Positions 59,426-64,000 of a stretch of 64,000 nucleotides of DNA are shown here, in pieces. The translations under genes were made by a program, and so were the position numbers. The DNA is from Bacillota bacterium (GTDB taxonomy: Bacteria; Bacillota; Clostridia; Christensenellales; Aristaeellaceae): NCBI GenBank assembly GCA_023459275.1, contig JAEWVC010000101.1, positions 32,975-96,974 on the forward strand, read 5' to 3'. Below the pieces are notes generated by a model. The model was given only the letters and a program-made list of their open reading frames with translations. It made no database searches and had not been told where the DNA came from. Every line of letters starts with the position of its first letter. Position 1 is the first letter of the stretch.

Positions 59426-60751
59426 TCAGATGACCTTAAAATTTTTCCATTTCCCGCTTCTGAAGCGAATAATAAAGAAAGCGGAGCGGGTTGCCCAGTC
59501 CAGTCCCATGGCTATCCAGATGCCGATAACGCCCATTTGAAAAACGATCCCAAGGAAATACGCACAGGTTATCCGCATGATGAACATGGATGCAATCGAA
59601 ACAAGCATGGTGAATCGCACATCCCCCGATGCGCGCAATGAAAAAGAAAGCGTGAAGGATACCGGCCAGAGCAAAGCAGCAAACCCGTTGTGAATGGCAA
59701 CAAGCGTAAACGTGAGCTGCTTGGCTTCCGCGGACAGCGCATAGAGATTTAAGGCCAACGGGAGCAGCAGAAGCTCCGCCAGGCAGACGCAGGCCGTTCC
59801 GATGTACGCGGTCTTGACCAGCCTCTTTGTGTAACGGGCAGCCTGTTCATAATCCCCCGCGCCAAGGCACTGACCCACCACAGTAACGATGGCAAGGTTG
59901 ATAGCGCCGGGAAAGCTGACCGCCAGCCCCATAAAGCTGTTGGCAACCCCCGTCGACACTATCTGTGTGGTGCCAAACAGCGAGATCATGCTTGTAATCA
60001 GCACGCGCCCCAATTGAAAAATACCGTTCTCCACACCGTTGGGTACGCCTACGTTCAGGATCCTGCGAATCATTTGGCCATGCCAGGAGAATACGTCAGA
60101 GGACTTGATATGCACATCATATATTCGTTTTTGCGACAAGTACGTCAATGCTGCCGCCGCGGCTGCGCGCGCCACAAGCGTTGAGATGGCAACGCCCATC
60201 ACGCCGGCATTCAATAGAAAGATCCCAATGGCGCTCCCCAAGACGCTGAGCAGGTTCATCGCAATGGACGCGGTCATGGGGATGCGGCCGTTGCCCATGG
60301 AGCGGAAGAGCGCCGCGCCGGCATTATACATCGCGAAAAACGGGTAGGATAAGCCTGAAATAGCGAAATAGGTAATGGATGCCGCCATGGTATCGTCTGT
60401 CACGCTGCCATAAAGCAATTGCAGCAGCGGCCTGTTCAGTAAAACCACCAGCAACGCAAGGCACGCCGAAATTGCGATATTGACGGTAAACAGCTGGCTT
60501 GCCGCAGTACAGGCATTCTCCTTTTCCCCGCGGCCGATATATTGGGAAACAACGACGGCACCACCTGTGGCCAGTGCAATGATCACATTCATGAGCAGCA
60601 TGTTGATCATATCCACCAGGGAAATGGCGGACGCGGCCGCCTCTCCGGCATGGGTAAGCATCATTGTGGCGACCAGGCTGACGGCAATAATAAAGATCTG
60701 ATCCATAAACAAGGGGCCAATCAGTTTTCGAAGCGCTTTATTCGTGAACAT
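59426..60751 (-). CDS. MATE-family efflux transporter
   Basis: 441 residues, GAAGGAG before the ATG, twelve predicted membrane segments. Family-typical stretches are SLVDMINMLLMNVIIALATG, VVVSQYIGRGEKENA, NVGVPNGVENGIFQLGRVLI and VTVVGQCLGAGDYEQA. It is only distantly like the MATE protein at 43.6 kb. Monocistronic; the LysR gene downstream on the same strand side is separated by 550 bp and could regulate it. Confidence 0.92.
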   Translation of the reverse strand: MFTNKALRKLIGPLFMDQIFIIAVSLVATMMLTHAGEAAASAISLVDMINMLLMNVIIALATGGAVVVSQYIGRGEKENACTAASQLFTVNIAISACLALLVVLLNRPLLQLLYGSVTDDTMAASITYFAISGLSYPFFAMYNAGAALFRSMGNGRIPMTASIAMNLLSVLGSAIGIFLLNAGVMGVAISTLVARAAAAAALTYLSQKRIYDVHIKSSDVFSWHGQMIRRILNVGVPNGVENGIFQLGRVLITSMISLFGTTQIVSTGVANSFMGLAVSFPGAINLAIVTVVGQCLGAGDYEQAARYTKRLVKTAYIGTACVCLAELLLLPLALNLYALSAEAKQLTFTLVAIHNGFAALLWPVSFTLSFSLRASGDVRFTMLVSIASMFIMRITCAYFLGIVFQMGVIGIWIAMGLDWATRSAFFIIRFRSGKWKNFKVI

Positions 60752-61307
60752 AGAAAACTCCTTCGGCTAGGCTGACCAGATGAGAGCCATCTGCAAAAAA
60801 GCCTGTCATTCTGCTGGTTCTCTCACCCATATCTTCCATAGCACATTATAAAGACCACATACGGATTTCAGCGCAACCGGCAATGCTGATCGCATTCAAT
60901 GCGTTCCCTTAATTACACAATCATTATAAAAAGGCAGCACAAATCATGTCAAATACCTATATTGAATTTTATAGTATGCTCATTTTGCATGCATGTGTTC
61001 CGTTGCCCCAAAATGTGTATGTGAAAACACCCTGTGTCAGTAACGGCAATCCCGCTCTATGCAAAAACCAGCATTTGATACTATTTCCAAACATTATTTC
61101 GTCGTTGCGGCGGTTCTTTTCACGCAGCATTGTTTCGCCTCCCGCTCAGCGTAGCGCTGCTGCGCCTCGCTCCGGCTCCTTGTCCTGCATCGAAAATCCC
61201 TCGCGGCGTTGGACAAAATGATATTTTGCAATAATATGAGACCATGTTTCCCAATACCGGTGCTTAAGATTTCGAAACGCCCGGCGCAAAAGTTAAGGCT
61301 TTGCAGG
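60752..61307. other. intergenic region without recognisable genes
   Basis: About 550 bp. The left part is AT-rich and probably holds the promoter of the MATE gene (a minus-strand TATAAT occurs near 60,848, without a clear -35). The right part has a GC-rich patch (61,140-61,200) with local self-complementarity. No frame with a ribosome site and known motif. Confidence 0.35.
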
Positions 61308-62183
61308 CTAAAATAAGTCTTTAAAAAATTGAATAAAGCAGGATGTGGCCGACGTAAATACTCGGTTTTTCTTCCATGCAAGCACATGTTCCGTGATGCG
61401 TTCAGGAGTAAAGGGTACAAAGCAAACTGTTTCGATGGGGCGAATGCTATAGGCGCCTTCCACACATATTGCATATCCCAAGCCGTATTCAACGAGCAAA
61501 CTGGCACTCGTTGGCAGGTTGTGCGAAGCAATGATTTTCATATCACCGCAACCCTCTCCCAACCAATTGACAATCTCGTCTTGGACAATTTTCCGCCGGG
61601 GCGGAATCAATGGTTTGAATAGTATCTCCGCCATGCTGACACTTTCCTTTTGCGCCAAGGGATCATCCCGCCGCACCAGGACACCCCATCTTTCCCGAAT
61701 CGGAAGGCGCACATAGTCGTACTTGGCGGCTTCGACAGGCTCCAGAAGAATGCCGATGTCGATATCTCCACGGTCCAGCTTCTCGCGTACATCATCTCCG
61801 TCTGCGGTATATAAATCGTATTGTACCATGGGATACTCTTTTGAAAACCGTACAAGAGCATCCGCGAGCATTTTTATCGCAAAGGTTTCTCCGCATCCGA
61901 TGGCTACAATACCACCCACCAAGTCCTTCAATTCAGCCAGATCGCGTTCCGTTTTTTCCAAAAGGAGCACAATTTCCTTCGCTCTTTGCTGAAAGAGAAT
62001 ACCCGCATCGGTTAGCAATATGCGCCTTTTCCCACGAATGAGAAGCTGAACGCCGACCTTCTCTTCCAGATCCATCAACTGCCGGCTCAATGTCGGCTGG
62101 GTTACATGGAGCGACTCGGTTGCTTTAGTAATACTGCCCTCCCGTGCAACAGCCAAGAAGTATTTCAGAACCCGAACATCCAT
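61308..62183 (-). CDS. LysR-family transcriptional regulator
   Basis: 291 residues from the ATG at 62183 (GGAGGAG upstream); the 30 earlier codons have no ribosome site. The winged helix-turn-helix is MDVRVLKYFLAVAREGSITK, followed by SLHVTQPTLSRQLMDLEEKV. The effector domain follows from ~90 (GGIVAIGCGETFAIKMLADA, DIDIGILLEP, ISHNL-like ASHNLPTSASLLVEYGLG). A stand-alone regulator; the target may be the MATE gene on its left or the genes once to its right, where only remnants persist. Confidence 0.93.
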   Translation of the reverse strand: MDVRVLKYFLAVAREGSITKATESLHVTQPTLSRQLMDLEEKVGVQLLIRGKRRILLTDAGILFQQRAKEIVLLLEKTERDLAELKDLVGGIVAIGCGETFAIKMLADALVRFSKEYPMVQYDLYTADGDDVREKLDRGDIDIGILLEPVEAAKYDYVRLPIRERWGVLVRRDDPLAQKESVSMAEILFKPLIPPRRKIVQDEIVNWLGEGCGDMKIIASHNLPTSASLLVEYGLGYAICVEGAYSIRPIETVCFVPFTPERITEHVLAWKKNRVFTSATSCFIQFFKDLF

Positions 62184-62363
62184 TGTGTCTCCTCCAAACA
62201 GCCCAGACGATTCATTTGCTTGTATTATACCATACCCATCCCGCCTTTGACTGTGCAGATTGTTTATATACAATGCATTATGTAAAAACTGATAACGAAA
62301 AACGCTGCGTTGCCTTGATATCTATGAATCCAGCTATGTGCTTGCTTTGCATATTCATGCGTC

Positions 62364-62606
62364 TTAATCTGTATCATCACCTATACTTGAGAGGGGAAGA
62401 CTTTTCATGTTTGGTGCTGGCATGCCGTCCTCCGGCAAATGTTTTATACCCAGGATGAGCCACACTCCCGTTATAAGCGCGGATATTCCGTCAGCCAATG
62501 GCGCTGCGTACAGTAAGCCGTCAACACCCCACAGCGAGGAGAAGATTAGAATAGCTGGAATTAACAGCAGTATCTGCCTGGATAGCATAAATAAAATTCT
62601 TTCGTG
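62364..62606 (-). pseudogene. C-terminal fragment of a MATE transporter
   Basis: The frame reads RILFMLSRQILLLIPAILIF, WGVDGLLYAAPLADGISALI, TGVWLILGIKHL: the last two membrane segments of a MATE exporter. Nothing upstream on the same strand continues it, so only the 3' end of the gene survives. Confidence 0.72.
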
Positions 62607-62884
62607 CCGGAGGCGTTGGTTCTATTTTCTCCCATTCCTTGCTCGACAGTTCATGTCGCTTGACCACACAGAAAGCCGCCAAACAAATAATGCGCGGGTG
62701 GTTCGTTTTTGTATTGGGGGAAAGCCATATACCCGCCATCGTCTACACAAACGCCGTTGGTGGGCGTGTATGGGTGAAAAATTCTTATGTCTTTTCTTTG
62801 AAGTGGAGTTTGCTTTCCATCCATGAATGTGTAAGCTGTGACCCATCCAAAGGCAACACATTATATGAAAGGCGGTATCACAAT
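62607..62884. other. decayed sequence between MATE fragment and next gene
   Basis: A minus-strand stretch reads coding-like (VDDGGYMAFPQYKNEPPAHY, LFGGFLCGQAT, stop at ~62,650), but has no start and no family I recognise. Otherwise empty apart from the ribosome site of the next gene. Confidence 0.35.
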
Positions 62885-63469
62885 ATGGAAATGGGCAAGC
62901 TCACGGCGAAATTAAGGGACGCGGTTCCGGTATGCCTGCTGGTGGAGGGCAAGGAGATCAAGCGGCACAAGAATATTGAAATCCCGGATGACCTCAAAAA
63001 GCTGGAGTATCAGGACTTCAAATTTGACATACCTACAGCCGGCCCAATCACTTTCAAAATCAGCTTCGCGCCTGGCGCACTGCCCAAAGAATTTCCACAG
63101 GCACGTGAGCGGCGAACCAGAACGTACAAGGATGCACCGGTGGCTGTGATAATCGAAACACCTGCTATAGAGCCGTGCGAGGAAGCTGCGGGCATCGAAG
63201 CGGCGAACATAGAAGCAAACAACGAGGTCACGCAGGAAACCACGGCGTTTATCATCATTGAGGAAAGCCCTGCAGTTGAGATACTTGAGAACGCTACGCT
63301 ACCGGAGGTAATCGAGGAATCAGCAGCCAGCCCAGTGGAGGCACAGACCGCGGAGGAAGCAACACCTGCGGCCAAAGTGGAACCAGAAGCCAAAGAGGCC
63401 AAGTCCGCCAAGATGGCGGCGCCGAAGCCCAGGAAGGCCCCGGCGACCACAAAGAGCAGTAAGAAATAA
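62885..63469 (+). CDS. hypothetical protein with Glu/Ala-rich, lysine-ended tail
   Basis: 194 residues from the ATG at 62885 (GAAAGGCGG upstream). The first ~85 residues form a compact, probably beta-rich domain (TAKLRDAVPVCLLVEGKEIK, LEYQDFKFDIPTAGPITFKI, LPKEFPQARERRTRTYK). The remainder is low-complexity, very rich in Glu and Ala, and ends in a basic Ala/Pro/Lys tail like histone H1. I associate similar N-terminal sequences with genes in clostridial integrative elements, but the function is unknown. No signal peptide or membrane segment. It is followed by a terminator and lies beside tRNA genes, common integration sites. Confidence 0.65.
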   Translation: MEMGKLTAKLRDAVPVCLLVEGKEIKRHKNIEIPDDLKKLEYQDFKFDIPTAGPITFKISFAPGALPKEFPQARERRTRTYKDAPVAVIIETPAIEPCEEAAGIEAANIEANNEVTQETTAFIIIEESPAVEILENATLPEVIEESAASPVEAQTAEEATPAAKVEPEAKEAKSAKMAAPKPRKAPATTKSSKK

Positions 63470-63486
63470 GCTCCATATTGAACATG

Positions 63487-63512
63487 ATTCCGGTCATAGA
63501 GCCGGAATTTTG
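63487..63512 (+). terminator. terminator of the hypothetical gene
   Basis: 7-bp stem (63487-63493 with 63502-63508) followed by TTTTG, 18 bp after the stop codon. Confidence 0.7.
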
Positions 63513-63714
63513 TGTGCGTCTGAGGGGTGTGCACAATCACACGGATGCCTGGGCATCAAGCTCAAAAAACGCTCAAAAGTGTGCAAGGGTGTTCATCAAT
63601 GCACGAATCGATGCAGGCCAAATTTATGAGGGAGATTGCCTTGTGAGCCTAACCGTGTATTCCTGCAAATCGCCCCGTAAAAGCGTTATATCAAGCCTCA
63701 TTTTACAGGCATAC

Positions 63715-63739
63715 AAAAAGCCCGCCGCAATCGGCGAGC
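63715..63739 (-). terminator. terminator of the tRNA operon
   Basis: On the minus strand an 8-bp stem with one G-T pair (63732-63739 with 63720-63727) is followed by TTTTT (63719-63715), just after the tRNA-Glu gene. Confidence 0.8.
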
Positions 63740-63767
63740 TTACTTGCACCAACAATGTCGGTATACA

Positions 63768-63843
63768 TGGCACCTCCGACGGGATTCGAACCCGTGTTGC
63801 CGCCTTGAGAGGGCGGTGTCCTAGGCCACTAGACCACGGAGGC
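63768..63843 (-). tRNA. tRNA-Glu (anticodon CTC)
   Basis: A 76-nt cloverleaf on the minus strand including an encoded CCA. The anticodon stem CCGCC/GGCGG holds the loop CTCTCAA, giving anticodon CTC for GAG codons. The T-arm GGGTTCGAATCCC is canonical. The first acceptor pair is G-T by sequence, a small oddity. Confidence 0.93.
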
Positions 63844-63850
63844 ATAAAAA

Positions 63851-63924
63851 TGGCTGGGGATCTAGGATTTGATCCTAGACAATACGAGTCAGAGTCGTAG
63901 GTGCTGCCGTTACACCATTCCCCA
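63851..63924 (-). tRNA. tRNA-Gln (anticodon CTG)
   Basis: A 74-nt cloverleaf on the minus strand with encoded CCA, 7 bp upstream of tRNA-Glu. The anticodon stem TACGA/TCGTA holds the loop CTCTGAC, giving anticodon CTG for CAG codons. The T-stem CTAGG/CCTAG is intact; the seventh acceptor pair appears mismatched (A-A). Confidence 0.9.
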
Positions 63925-64000
63925 ACAAGCAACCGGACGGCTGCGAAAGCCATTATATAAAAAACGGTTTGCTTTGTCAAGCGATTTTTCCCAGCCTTCC

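Overview
The window reads as chromosomal DNA of a fairly GC-rich member of the Bacillota, most likely an anaerobic gut-type Clostridia (the rank below that is a guess). The support is strong GGAGG-type ribosome binding sites, LplB/YtcP-type sugar ABC transporters next to YesM/YesN-type two-component genes, several MATE exporters, BlaI/BlaR-type and MarR/TetR/LysR/AraC regulators, and integrase or recombinase remnants of the kind common in Clostridia.

Region 1 (1-19.5 kb) is a carbohydrate locus. It holds the 3' end of a DUF1861-like protein, a toroid protein with a discoidin domain, a two-domain glycosidase-like protein, and a minus-strand operon (LplB permease, YtcP permease, solute-binding protein, GH-A clan agarase-like hydrolase, DUF6259-like protein). 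From the same intergenic region a plus-strand operon diverges, with a phosphomannose-isomerase-like protein, a ROK-family kinase, an RpiR/SIS regulator, a fucose/arabinose-isomerase-like protein and an aldose 1-epimerase. Together these look like uptake, cleavage and intracellular catabolism of one glycan whose identity the sequence does not reveal.

Region 2 (19.6-27.3 kb) holds a secreted YfbK-like von Willebrand protein, a DUF1538 membrane protein paired with a tandem PII-like protein, a Zn/Cd-type P-ATPase behind a promoter carrying two copies of an 18-bp palindrome, and a secreted CHAP-like amidase.

Region 3 (27.9-37.2 kb) is a second uptake locus: a YesM/YesN two-component system on the minus strand, and divergently LplB, YtcP, a solute-binding lipoprotein, an FAD-dependent oxidoreductase and a 612-residue protein I cannot assign. 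This is the best candidate for an undescribed pathway.

Region 4 (37.2-63.5 kb) is a mosaic of intact resistance, redox and regulatory genes (exonuclease III, BlaI, flavodoxin/nitroreductase/TetR/MATE, MacB-type ABC with a sensor kinase, MarR with a heterodimeric ABC exporter, Rieske protein, GH2 glycosidase with AraC, MATE, LysR). It is interspersed with an unusual number of broken or chimeric gene remnants: a tyrosine integrase, BlaR1 joined to a serine recombinase, an FtsH lacking its ATPase domain, a 5'-truncated response regulator, an LplB/YtcP permease fusion, a CocE/aldo-keto reductase chimera and a MATE tail. A 254-bp array of seven hairpins bracketed by identical 21-bp palindromes lies at 49.2-49.4 kb. 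The window ends with two minus-strand tRNA genes, Gln(CTG) and Glu(CTC).

All functional calls come from reading motifs and remembered family resemblance; no database search was possible. No CRISPR array, rRNA gene or intact insertion sequence was seen.
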